Counted from the stretch's first letter, positions 1 through 5,402 are shown. The stretch is 5,524 nt of DNA from an uncultured Bacillota bacterium (GCA_934427095.1 CAKRYM010000108.1:1-5524); one strand, 5' to 3'. Notes: generated from the sequence alone by a model not told the origin. A program made the numbers and translations.

Positions 1-312
1 GGTCATGCTAACTTGGTGGGCGGTTTCCACCGAGAGGATTTGCTTATCCTGGGCAAACGACTGAAAGCCGTGCATATCAATGATAACCATGGACAAAAGG
101 ATGAGCATCTGCTGCCCTTTTTGGGTACGGTGAATTGGGCTACTGCTATGGCCGCGTTGGCGGAAATCGACTACACGGGGCCCTTGACTTATGAGATACA
201 GGAATACGGTAGGAATTTTCCCAATGCCCATAAGCATTTGGCTGTGACGGAATCTTTGCGGGTGGGAGAAATCTTATGCGCCTTGTACGCACAAGGGAAA
301 ACACAAGCATAG
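1..312 (+). CDS. Sugar phosphate isomerase/epimerase family protein, C-terminal fragment
   Basis: This is the last 103 codons of a gene that begins before the window; the frame is open from base 1 and ends at TAG 310-312. The protein resembles the xylose isomerase-like TIM-barrel (AP endonuclease 2) superfamily, which isomerises or epimerises sugars, inositols and related polyols using a divalent metal. Visible signatures, counted from the first codon in the window, are GHAN (His2), the strand motif VHINDN (His25 and Asp28) and LTYEI (Glu65). In this family such His, Asp and Glu residues at the C-terminal ends of the barrel strands bind the metal. The segment from about residue 37 to 46 (LLPFLGTVNW) is the usual loop in which a substrate is closed over. 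The TTG at base 13 could be read as a start, but it would cut the barrel and has no Shine-Dalgarno, so the gene is treated as 5' partial. The exact substrate cannot be told from this fragment. Confidence 0.82.
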   Translation, partial: GHANLVGGFHREDLLILGKRLKAVHINDNHGQKDEHLLPFLGTVNWATAMAALAEIDYTGPLTYEIQEYGRNFPNAHKHLAVTESLRVGEILCALYAQGKTQA

Positions 313-337
313 ATCGGAGAATAGCGGGTTTTCTTTG

Positions 338-361
338 GGGCTGCCATTGGCAGCCCTTTTT
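338..361 (+). terminator. Rho-independent terminator of the isomerase gene
   Basis: A perfect 8-bp GC-rich stem (GGGCTGCC 338-345 with GGCAGCCC 349-356) closes on a 3-base loop and runs directly into five T residues. It begins 25 bases after the isomerase stop codon and separates that gene from the promoter at 430-458. Confidence 0.92.
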
Positions 362-429
362 GGTTTATCTAAAAGGGTAAGGCAATCAGTTGTCACCAAA
401 AATTCAGAAGCTGAAAACAGGAAAGACAC

Positions 430-458
430 TTTACAACAGAAAACGCCGATGGTATAAT
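430..458 (+). promoter_or_regulatory. Sigma-A type promoter with extended -10
   Basis: The -35 box TTTACA (430-435, 5 of 6 to consensus) and the perfect -10 box TATAAT (453-458) are separated by 17 bases. A TG at 450-451 gives an extended -10 (TGGTATAAT). Transcription should begin near base 465, which leaves a leader of about 190 nt before the lipoprotein gene. It is the best promoter in the window and suggests strong constitutive or activator-independent expression. The start point is inferred, not observed. Confidence 0.8.
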
Positions 459-464
459 AACTCC

Positions 465-639
465 GCAAAGGAAGAGAACAGAAAAAAGATCACTATTGCT
501 TTTCTACACCGCCGGCAGCCGTGTGGGAAGGCCTGATTTTTTCTGGGACAACCTTTACAAAAGCAGAACTTTGGGCAAGGCTTATGCCTACTTGAGTTTT
601 GCATGTACAGGCAAAAAAATAGGAAGAAAACGGAAGAAA
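465..639 (+). promoter_or_regulatory. Structured 5' leader of the BMP lipoprotein gene
   Basis: The stretch between the predicted transcription start and the Shine-Dalgarno holds no credible gene but can fold. One hairpin is at 506-524 (ACAC/GTGT, then a C-C mismatch, then GC/GC). A longer imperfect hairpin spans 552-611: CCT-T-TACA (552-559) pairs with TGTA-C-AGG (604-611), GCAGAACT (563-570) with AGTTTTGC (595-602) and CAAG (576-579) with CTTG (591-594), about 20 pairs in total. It is not followed by a U tract, so it is not a terminator. I could not match it to the conserved cores of riboswitch classes that I know (cobalamin, TPP, purine, SAM, glycine, guanidine, ZTP, T-box). It could be a regulatory leader, an mRNA-stabilising structure or chance folding. 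Confidence 0.4.
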
Positions 640-652
640 AAGGAGAACCAAG

Positions 653-1828
653 ATGAAAAAGTTGATGATTCTGCTTCTCGCAGTTGCGATGCTGTTTGCT
701 TTCGCAGCTTGCGGTAGCGAAAACGCCCCTGACAACAACAATGGCACCGTTGAAGAAGACGGCGAAACCGCTGGATTGACCCCTGAAACCATTAAGGTTG
801 GTCATGTCCACATCAATGATGAAGCGGAACAGGGCTATTCCACCGCGCACATCAATGGCGTGGTCAATGCTTGCGAAGCGCTGGGCATCCCGGCGGAAAA
901 CGTCATTGGTAAGTATAATGTAGCGGAAGATAGCTCTTGCGAAACCGCTTGCCGCGAATTGGCGGAAGCCGGCTGCAACATCATTTTCTGCGACAGCTTT
1001 GCCTTTGAAGACTGGATGCTGGAAGTAGCTAAGGATTATCCTGAGATCTACTTCTGCCATGCCACTGGTTATCAGTGCGCTGATTCCGGTCTGGACAATG
1101 TGTCCAACTACTTCGGTAATGTGTTTGACGCCCGTTACCTGTCTGGTATCGTTGCTGGCATGACCACTTCCTCTAACAAGCTGGGTTATGTCACCGCTAT
1201 GCAGCTGCCGGAATGCATCAGCGGCTTTACGGCCTTCTACCTGGGCGCTCTCTCTGTGAACCCTGACGTGACCATGGACGTTATGTATACCAACAGCTGG
1301 TATGACCCCACCTTGGAAAACCAGGCTGCTCAGGCTTTGATCGACCGTGGTTGCGATGTGTTGGGCCAGCATGCTGACTCCACTACCACTCAGACTACTG
1401 CTGAAGCTGCCGGCGTTTACAGTGTTGGTTATAACCTGGACATGAGCGATGCTGCTCCTAATGCGAACCTCTGCTCCGTGGTTTGGGACTGGACCCCTGT
1501 TTATCAGTACTTCATCCAGCAGCAGCTGGACGGCGTTGCTTTTGCGGATATCCCCAGCGATTACTCCGGCACCTTGGCTGACGGCATGGTGGACATCGTT
1601 TACAACGAAGACCTGCTGGCCACCTTTGATAACGCTGACGAAATCAAAGAAGCTGTGGAAGCTGCCCGCACTGCCATTAACGCTGGCGAACTCCATGTCT
1701 TCAGCGGCCCCCTCACTGACGTAGACGGCAATGTGGTGGTTGAAGAAGGCGATTACTACAATGAATCCGGTGAAGCTTCTGCTCCTTCCTGGAATTACAT
1801 TATCGAAGGCATCACCGTGGTTGAATAA
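653..1828 (+). CDS. BMP family ABC transporter substrate-binding lipoprotein
   Basis: The 391-residue product is an extracellular lipid-anchored solute receptor of the Bmp/Med/PnrA family (PF02608-type). Characterised members bind purine nucleosides and deliver them to an ABC permease; the ligand here is not proven. Residues 1-19 form a lipoprotein signal peptide (KK, hydrophobic core, AFAA) with the lipidated cysteine at Cys20, followed by a flexible Asn/Glu-rich linker to about residue 40. The mature part has the two-lobed periplasmic-binding-protein-I pattern: KVGHVHINDEAEQGY near residues 47-61, the hinge/ligand region QHADS at 239-243, and VGYNLDMSD from 258. The C-terminus (FSGPLTDVDGNVVV then a final WNYIIEGI) is typical of the family. 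ATG 653 is preceded by AAGGAGA (640-646) at a 6-base spacing, and the signal peptide begins exactly there. The gene stands alone between two terminators, so its ATPase and permeases must be encoded elsewhere if they exist. The long open frame on the opposite strand is a codon-bias shadow. Confidence 0.9.
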   Translation: MKKLMILLLAVAMLFAFAACGSENAPDNNNGTVEEDGETAGLTPETIKVGHVHINDEAEQGYSTAHINGVVNACEALGIPAENVIGKYNVAEDSSCETACRELAEAGCNIIFCDSFAFEDWMLEVAKDYPEIYFCHATGYQCADSGLDNVSNYFGNVFDARYLSGIVAGMTTSSNKLGYVTAMQLPECISGFTAFYLGALSVNPDVTMDVMYTNSWYDPTLENQAAQALIDRGCDVLGQHADSTTTQTTAEAAGVYSVGYNLDMSDAAPNANLCSVVWDWTPVYQYFIQQQLDGVAFADIPSDYSGTLADGMVDIVYNEDLLATFDNADEIKEAVEAARTAINAGELHVFSGPLTDVDGNVVVEEGDYYNESGEASAPSWNYIIEGITVVE

Positions 1829-1842
1829 GCCTAAACTTTGTC

Positions 1843-1880
1843 AAAAAGCGGTACGGAATTTCCGTACCGCTTTTGTTTTT
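1843..1880 (+). terminator. Rho-independent terminator of the BMP lipoprotein gene
   Basis: GCGGTACGG (1848-1856) pairs perfectly with CCGTACCGC (1862-1870) around a 5-base loop. The stem extends with A residues 1844-1847 against T residues 1871-1874 and is followed by a second T run (1876-1880). It begins about 15 bases after the stop codon. The flanking A and T runs make it potentially bidirectional, though no gene faces it from the right. Confidence 0.93.
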
Positions 1881-1893
1881 ACCGGGGCTATGC

Positions 1894-1922
1894 TTGACGG
1901 CCTAGAGGAAATGGGCTAAAAT
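1894..1922 (+). promoter_or_regulatory. Sigma-A type promoter for the small membrane protein gene
   Basis: The -35 box TTGACG (1894-1899) and the -10 box TAAAAT (1917-1922) each match consensus at 5 of 6 positions and are 17 bases apart. Transcription would start near 1929, about 40 bases before the ATG at 1969. A GGGCT (1913-1917) and AGCCC (1932-1936) inverted pair overlaps the -10 and the start point and might serve as an operator. The terminator just upstream (1843-1880) means this promoter defines a new transcription unit. Confidence 0.72.
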
Positions 1923-1968
1923 AAAGCCGTAAGCCCAAAACCTTGGACTAGGAAAAGGAGCCCCTTGT

Positions 1969-2346
1969 ATGAACGGATATGATGTGGATCAATATGGTAT
2001 TCCTAAGCCGCCTCGGAGTCTATTGGGACGGAAATTACCCACGGAAGCCACGGCTGTAGACCAGCGTAGCCGCTTGTTTATTTATGTGGGGGATGGGCTC
2101 ATTACCGTTCTCCTTACCGTAGCGGTTTTGGTGGTATGCCAGTTGTTGGGAAAAGTTACCTTGTCCTTTGGTGGGCTGATTCCTTTGCTTTGCGCCATTT
2201 GGATTGGCGTAATTTTCGCCGGCGTTTTGGTGGGGGAACCCAAGGTGCGCAATCACCGACGGGATTTGGCGGAATATTTGGCCTATTCTCATGGGGTGCA
2301 AGAAAAAGAAAACGCGGACAAAGAAAGCGCGGAAAAAGAAGAATAG
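1969..2346 (+). CDS. Small two-helix membrane protein of unknown function
   Basis: I do not recognise this 125-residue protein. It has a polar, Pro-rich N-terminus (residues 1-35), two hydrophobic segments likely to span the membrane (about 36-60 and 66-89) joined by a very short turn (GKVTLS), and a strongly charged tail (90-125) rich in Lys, Glu and Arg and ending in alternating Lys/Glu/Ala runs. The second segment contains LIPLLCAIWIG. A helical hairpin with both ends on the cytoplasmic side is the simplest topology; the basic residues at 33-35 and around 92-98 agree with it. The start at ATG 1969 is supported by AAAGGAG (1954-1960) with 8-base spacing and by the promoter at 1894-1922. The gene may be co-transcribed with the downstream deacetylase if the hairpin at 2367-2400 is read through. 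That would suggest, but not show, an envelope-related role. Confidence 0.75.
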   Translation: MNGYDVDQYGIPKPPRSLLGRKLPTEATAVDQRSRLFIYVGDGLITVLLTVAVLVVCQLLGKVTLSFGGLIPLLCAIWIGVIFAGVLVGEPKVRNHRRDLAEYLAYSHGVQEKENADKESAEKEE

Positions 2347-2366
2347 CCTTTTGGCATAAGCAGCTT

Positions 2367-2400
2367 CCTCCGGTCATAGATTCTGACCGGAGGTGTTTTT
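2367..2400 (+). terminator. Terminator-like hairpin that contains the deacetylase Shine-Dalgarno
   Basis: CCTCCGGTCA (2367-2376) pairs perfectly with TGACCGGAGG (2384-2393) around a 7-base loop and is followed by TGTTTTT (2394-2400), the shape of an intrinsic terminator for the upstream membrane protein gene. The 3' arm also carries GGAGGT (2389-2394), which is the Shine-Dalgarno of the deacetylase starting at 2401, and the T run fills the space between that site and the ATG. Folding would therefore both favour termination and hide the ribosome binding site. Whether it acts as a terminator, an attenuator or a translational switch cannot be decided from sequence. Confidence 0.75.
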
Positions 2401-3171
2401 ATGGGCCCAATGATGATTTTTATTCGTCGCCGCTATCTATTGGTCGCAGGGGGGTTGTTTTTGCTGTTGTTGGCCGGGGGCATCCTTTGGGGTAGCCGGG
2501 CGATTTCTGTTTCTGCCGGGGAAAGCCGTTTGGTGCCGGTTTATGGGGTGGATACGCCAGAACAAAAAATCGCTATCAGCTTTGACGCCAGCTGGGGCGC
2601 GGAACATACGGAAGAAATCCTGGATGTGTTGGATCAGTACGGGGTAGACGCTACCTTTTTCCTGGTCAATATTTGGCTGGAAGATTATCCGGAAATGGCC
2701 AAAATGATCGCGGATAGGGGCTATGAAATCGGCTTACATTCCGCTACCCATAGTCATTTCCCTGAGCTAAGCGAAGAGGAAATCGCCGCAGAATTGGAAA
2801 GCAATCACCAGCTGATTTTGGATACCACTGGCTATGACGCCAAAGTGTTCCGTTGTCCCTTTGGGGATTATAATAATACGGTGGTCAGCACCGTTGAGCA
2901 GGCAGGCTATACCTGCGTACAGTGGAGTATTGACAGCCTAGATTGGAAGGATTATTCTGCGGACGAGATTTATAACCGAGTGACCAAAGATGCAGAGGCA
3001 GGGGATATTGTTCTTTTCCATAATAATGGTCTGCATACCGCAGAAGCATTGCCTGCTATTTTGGAAGCCTACGCTGAGCAGGGGTTGGAGGTCGTTAGTG
3101 TATCGGAACTACTTCTGACTGGCAACACGTATACGGATCAGAACGGGATTCAGCATATGGTAAAGGAATGA
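2401..3171 (+). CDS. Membrane-anchored polysaccharide deacetylase (NodB/CE4 fold, PdaB-like)
   Basis: The 256-residue protein should remove N-acetyl groups from an envelope polysaccharide such as peptidoglycan, acting outside the membrane. Residues 9-11 (RRR) and the hydrophobic stretch 12-31 form an uncleaved signal anchor or signal peptide. The NodB domain runs from about residue 55 to 240. Its motifs are SFDASWG (60-66), HSATH (113-117), RCPFGDY (151-157), DSLDW (178-182) and LFHNN (205-209). Asp62 is the expected catalytic base, and His113 and His117 are metal ligands. The second Asp of the classical TFDDG motif is Ala63 here; the PdaB-like branch of firmicute deacetylases, often linked to sporulation, characteristically has an FDxSWG/FDAAWG form, so this is lineage-typical and need not mean loss of activity. 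The C-terminal TDQNGIQ tail also resembles that branch. ATG 2401 lies 6 bases after GGAGGT; the ATGs at 2410 and 2413 are too far from it. A sporulation role is an inference from family only. Confidence 0.88.
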   Translation: MGPMMIFIRRRYLLVAGGLFLLLLAGGILWGSRAISVSAGESRLVPVYGVDTPEQKIAISFDASWGAEHTEEILDVLDQYGVDATFFLVNIWLEDYPEMAKMIADRGYEIGLHSATHSHFPELSEEEIAAELESNHQLILDTTGYDAKVFRCPFGDYNNTVVSTVEQAGYTCVQWSIDSLDWKDYSADEIYNRVTKDAEAGDIVLFHNNGLHTAEALPAILEAYAEQGLEVVSVSELLLTGNTYTDQNGIQHMVKE

Positions 3172-3247
3172 GCGTTTGCTCTAAAAATTTTTGAAGAAAA
3201 GGGAGTTAAATCGCCTTTTCTGGAGATTTGGTAAGGTTGGCTATAGG

Positions 3248-3280
3248 ATTCGCTGTCTTTCCAAAGACAGCGAATTTTTT
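3248..3280 (+). terminator. Rho-independent terminator of the deacetylase gene
   Basis: ATTCGCTGTCTTT (3248-3260) is perfectly complementary to AAAGACAGCGAAT (3263-3275), giving a stem of about 12 pairs with a tight loop, followed by TTTTTT (3275-3280). It lies 77 bases after the deacetylase stop. It also shows that the open frame extending upstream of the PEP carboxykinase gene is not part of that gene, because the frame runs straight through this terminator. Confidence 0.93.
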
Positions 3281-3290
3281 ATGCCAAAAA

Positions 3291-3348
3291 TTCCCTGGCC
3301 AAAGCGAAAAAATTTGTCTGTAAAGCAGGAGGTTCTTTGGTCTGGGAG
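3291..3348 (+). repeat. Imperfect inverted repeat in the pckG upstream region
   Basis: TTCCC-T-GGCCAAAG (3291-3304) can pair with CTTTGGTC-T-GGGAG (3335-3348), about 13 pairs including G-U pairs and one T-T mismatch, around a 30-base A-rich loop. The loop contains an AGGAGG (3327-3332). No U tract follows, so it is not a terminator. It would be present in RNA only if transcription starts upstream of it or reads through the terminator at 3248-3280. Confidence 0.4.
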
Positions 3349-3389
3349 AATAATATTTATTTATTGTTTTTTGATTTTCAGACATTTTT

Positions 3390-3453
3390 TGATATTTCAG
3401 CGATATCATATTGTTGCGGGATGTCGTTTTTTTCGGGGCAATATGATATTTCA
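3390..3453. promoter_or_regulatory. Clustered TGATAT half-sites, possible operator of pckG
   Basis: TGATATTTCA occurs at 3390-3399 and again at 3444-3453. Between them ATATCATATTG (3403-3413) is the exact inverse of CAATATGATAT (3439-3449). TGATAT (3390-3395) and ATATCA (3403-3408) also form a 6-base inverted pair with a 7-base spacer. The spacing and repeated half-site look like a regulator binding region just upstream of the PEP carboxykinase Shine-Dalgarno. I found no convincing -35/-10 pair here; TATCAT (3404-3409) and TATGAT (3442-3447) are -10-like but lack good -35 partners at the normal spacing. The regulator is unknown; Rex, CcpA cre and similar consensus sites do not fit. Confidence 0.4.
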
Positions 3454-3487
3454 CAGATGGAATAAATTTTGTTTCGGAGGTTCAAAC

Positions 3488-5278
3488 ATGGAGTGTAAGA
3501 ACGCAAAGGTCAATGAATTTGTGCAGCAATCTGCGGAATTATTGACCCCTGACAATATCGTCTGGATCGACGGTAGTCAGGAACAAATCGACCAGCTGAG
3601 AGCCCAGGCCTGCATGACCGGGGAAATGGTCAAGCTGAATCAGGAAAAACTGCCGAGCTGCTACTATCACCGTACTGCGGTGAACGACGTAGCCCGCGTG
3701 GAAGCGCGCACCTTTATTTGCAGCCGGGAAAAAGAAAACGCCGGCGCCACCAATAACTGGATGGCCCCAGCTGATGCTTACAAGCTGACGGATGATATTA
3801 TGCGCGGCGGTATGAGAGGCCGCACCATGTACGTCATTCCCTTTTCTATGGGCGTGGTTGGTTCCCCTTTCTCTAAGGTAGGGATTGAGATCACCGATAG
3901 CATTTATGTGGTGCTGAACATGGCCATTATGACCCGGGTTGGGGCTGACGTCCTGGAAGCTTTGGGGGACAGCAATGACTTTGTACGTGGTCAACATGCC
4001 AAAGTCATGATCAATGAAGAGGAACGCTACATCCTGCAATTCCCAGAAGATAATACGATCCGTTCCTGCAACAGCGGTTACGGCGGCAACGTCCTCTTAG
4101 GCAAGAAATGCTTTGCCTTGCGTATCGCTTCTTACCAGGGCTGGAAAGAAGGCTGGATGGCTGAACATATGCTCATTTTGGGCATTGAAAATCCTCAGGG
4201 CGAAACCAAATATATCGCCGCTGCTTTCCCCTCTGCTTGCGGTAAGACCAATTTGGCTATGCTGATTCCGCCGGAAGGCTATCGGAAGAACGGCTACAAG
4301 GTTTGGACCGTGGGCGATGACATCGCCTGGATTCGCGTGGGCAAGGACGGCCGTTTCTATGCGCAGAATCCGGAAGCTGGCTTCTTTGGCGTGGCTCCTG
4401 GTACCAATAGTAAATCCAACCCCAACGCTCTGGCTTCTACCCGGGAAGGCACCATTTTCACCAATGTGGTAGTGAAACAGGACGGCACTGTATGGTGGGA
4501 AGGTCTGGATAAGAATCCCCCTTATGGCGTGAACGATTGGACCGGCGCTCCCTGGAATCCCGATAGTGGCAAGCCCGGTGCGCATCCCAATTCCCGTTTC
4601 ACTTCCCCGGCTAAGAACTGCCCCTGCATTTCTCCCCATTGGGAAGATCCGGAAGGGGTACCCCTGTCTGCCATTATCTTCGGTGGCCGTCGGGCAAAAA
4701 CTGCTCCCCTGGTATATCAGTCCAGAGATTGGGAACACGGCGTGTTCGTAGGCTCCATCATGGCTTCGGAAACCACGGCTGCCGCCAGCGGCGCAGTTGG
4801 TGTTGTCCGTCGTGACCCCATGGCTATGCTGCCCTTCTGCGGTTATAATATGGGCGATTATTTCCAGCATTGGCTGGATATGGGCAAAAAGACTGATGTA
4901 GACAAATTGCCCAAGATCTTCAATGTGAACTGGTTCCGTCTGGATGATGAGGGTCATTTCATCTGGCCTGGGTTTGGTGATAACTTCCGCGTATTGGAAT
5001 GGATTATCAAACGTTGCGAAGGCAAGGTAGACGCAAAAGAAACCGCTATTGGCTTTATTCCTAATGCGGAAGATATCAATTTGGACGGCTTGGATTACAC
5101 CATTTGCGAAGGCCATAAATTCGGCCTGGCAGATTTGCAGGGTATCCTGACCGTGGAGAAGGATTACTGGTTGGAAGATGTGGAGAATATCCGCCAGTTC
5201 TATGCTAAGATCGGCGAACGTATGCCAAAAGAACTCCTGGACGAATTAGACGCCATGGAAGCACGGCTGAAAGCCTGA
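3488..5278 (+). CDS. pckG: Phosphoenolpyruvate carboxykinase (GTP)
   Basis: The 596-residue enzyme interconverts oxaloacetate plus GTP and phosphoenolpyruvate plus GDP and CO2 in the cytoplasm. It is the first committed step of gluconeogenesis, and in some anaerobes it can run in the carboxylating direction. Length and sequence fit the GTP family, not the ATP family. By position against vertebrate PEPCK, visible active-site residues are Arg70 (R87), Tyr198 (Y235), Lys207 and His227 (metal ligands K244, H264), the P-loop FPSACGKTN (247-255) with the reactive Cys251 and Lys253, kinase-2 VGDDIAW with Asp277-Asp278, and Arg370 (R405). The omega-loop lid is around 427-440 (SETTAAASGAVG), and the guanine-binding WPGFGDN is near the end. 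Nothing essential appears missing. The start is ATG 3488, with GGAGG (3476-3480) 7 bases upstream. The frame stays open upstream to 3191, but that part has no family similarity and crosses a terminator. The protein is well conserved throughout. A terminator separates it from the phosphoglycerate mutase gene downstream. Confidence 0.97.
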   Translation: MECKNAKVNEFVQQSAELLTPDNIVWIDGSQEQIDQLRAQACMTGEMVKLNQEKLPSCYYHRTAVNDVARVEARTFICSREKENAGATNNWMAPADAYKLTDDIMRGGMRGRTMYVIPFSMGVVGSPFSKVGIEITDSIYVVLNMAIMTRVGADVLEALGDSNDFVRGQHAKVMINEEERYILQFPEDNTIRSCNSGYGGNVLLGKKCFALRIASYQGWKEGWMAEHMLILGIENPQGETKYIAAAFPSACGKTNLAMLIPPEGYRKNGYKVWTVGDDIAWIRVGKDGRFYAQNPEAGFFGVAPGTNSKSNPNALASTREGTIFTNVVVKQDGTVWWEGLDKNPPYGVNDWTGAPWNPDSGKPGAHPNSRFTSPAKNCPCISPHWEDPEGVPLSAIIFGGRRAKTAPLVYQSRDWEHGVFVGSIMASETTAAASGAVGVVRRDPMAMLPFCGYNMGDYFQHWLDMGKKTDVDKLPKIFNVNWFRLDDEGHFIWPGFGDNFRVLEWIIKRCEGKVDAKETAIGFIPNAEDINLDGLDYTICEGHKFGLADLQGILTVEKDYWLEDVENIRQFYAKIGERMPKELLDELDAMEARLKA

Positions 5279-5294
5279 TTTTCGAAATAAGCAG

Positions 5295-5331
5295 AAAAGA
5301 GGGCTGCTCCGTACCGAGCAACCCTCTTTTT
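5295..5331 (+). terminator. Rho-independent terminator of pckG
   Basis: AGAGGG (5298-5303) and TGCTC (5305-5309) pair with GAGCA (5316-5320) and CCCTCT (5322-5327), with one C-A mismatch and a 6-base loop, followed by a T run (5327-5331). It begins about 17 bases after the pckG stop. The A run before the stem could let it work in both directions. Confidence 0.92.
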
Positions 5332-5363
5332 GTAAAAAAGTGTTTTTTCTCCAAAGCGGGAGA

Positions 5364-5394
5364 ATGTTGTCTATTACTCATGTTGTCTATTACT
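5364..5394. repeat. Tandem 15-base direct repeat upstream of gpmI
   Basis: ATGTTGTCTATTACT is present at 5364-5378 and again, identical, at 5380-5394, separated by a single C, so the period is 16 bases. It lies between the pckG terminator and the gpmI ribosome binding site, where a promoter is expected. Each copy holds a -35-like TTGTCT and a -10-like TATTAC, but the spacing between TTGTCT in copy one (5367-5372) and TATTAC in copy two (5388-5393) is only 15 bases. It may be a regulator site, a duplicated promoter element or a recent slippage duplication. Confidence 0.6.
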
Positions 5395-5402
5395 GAGGAA
5401 GA

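Noticed and set aside
403..415. Small palindrome TTCAG-AAG-CTGAA upstream of the BMP promoter
   Set aside because: Five-base AT-rich arms are expected by chance. It could be read as a weak minus-strand terminator, but no minus-strand gene is present.
505..640. Assignment of the BMP leader to a known riboswitch class
   Set aside because: I looked for conserved cores of the common classes and found no convincing match, so no class name is given.
431..1696. 421-codon open frame on the minus strand across the BMP lipoprotein gene
   Set aside because: It is a shadow of the biased codon use of the real gene on the + strand. The predicted product has no recognisable fold, and the frame overlaps the promoter and leader.
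2354..2382. A sporulation sigma-E-like promoter (GCATAAG, 14 bases, CATAGATT) inside the hairpin upstream of the deacetylase
   Set aside because: The match is loose, and the start point would fall on or in the Shine-Dalgarno, leaving almost no leader. It is attractive given the PdaB-like product but not supportable from sequence alone.
2136..2495. 119-codon + strand frame overlapping the end of the membrane protein gene and the start of the deacetylase
   Set aside because: It is out of frame with both supported genes, has no Shine-Dalgarno at its start and encodes an Arg/Gly-rich composition typical of a shadow frame.
3191..3487. A 99-codon in-frame extension upstream of pckG that would make a 695-residue protein
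   Set aside because: It has no resemblance to the PEP carboxykinase N-terminus, starts without a suitable ribosome binding site and runs through the strong terminator at 3248-3280. ATG 3488 has a well-spaced GGAGG and gives the family's normal length.
4097..5116. 339-codon minus-strand open frame inside pckG
   Set aside because: It lies entirely within a highly conserved enzyme gene on the other strand, with no initiation signals and no family features.
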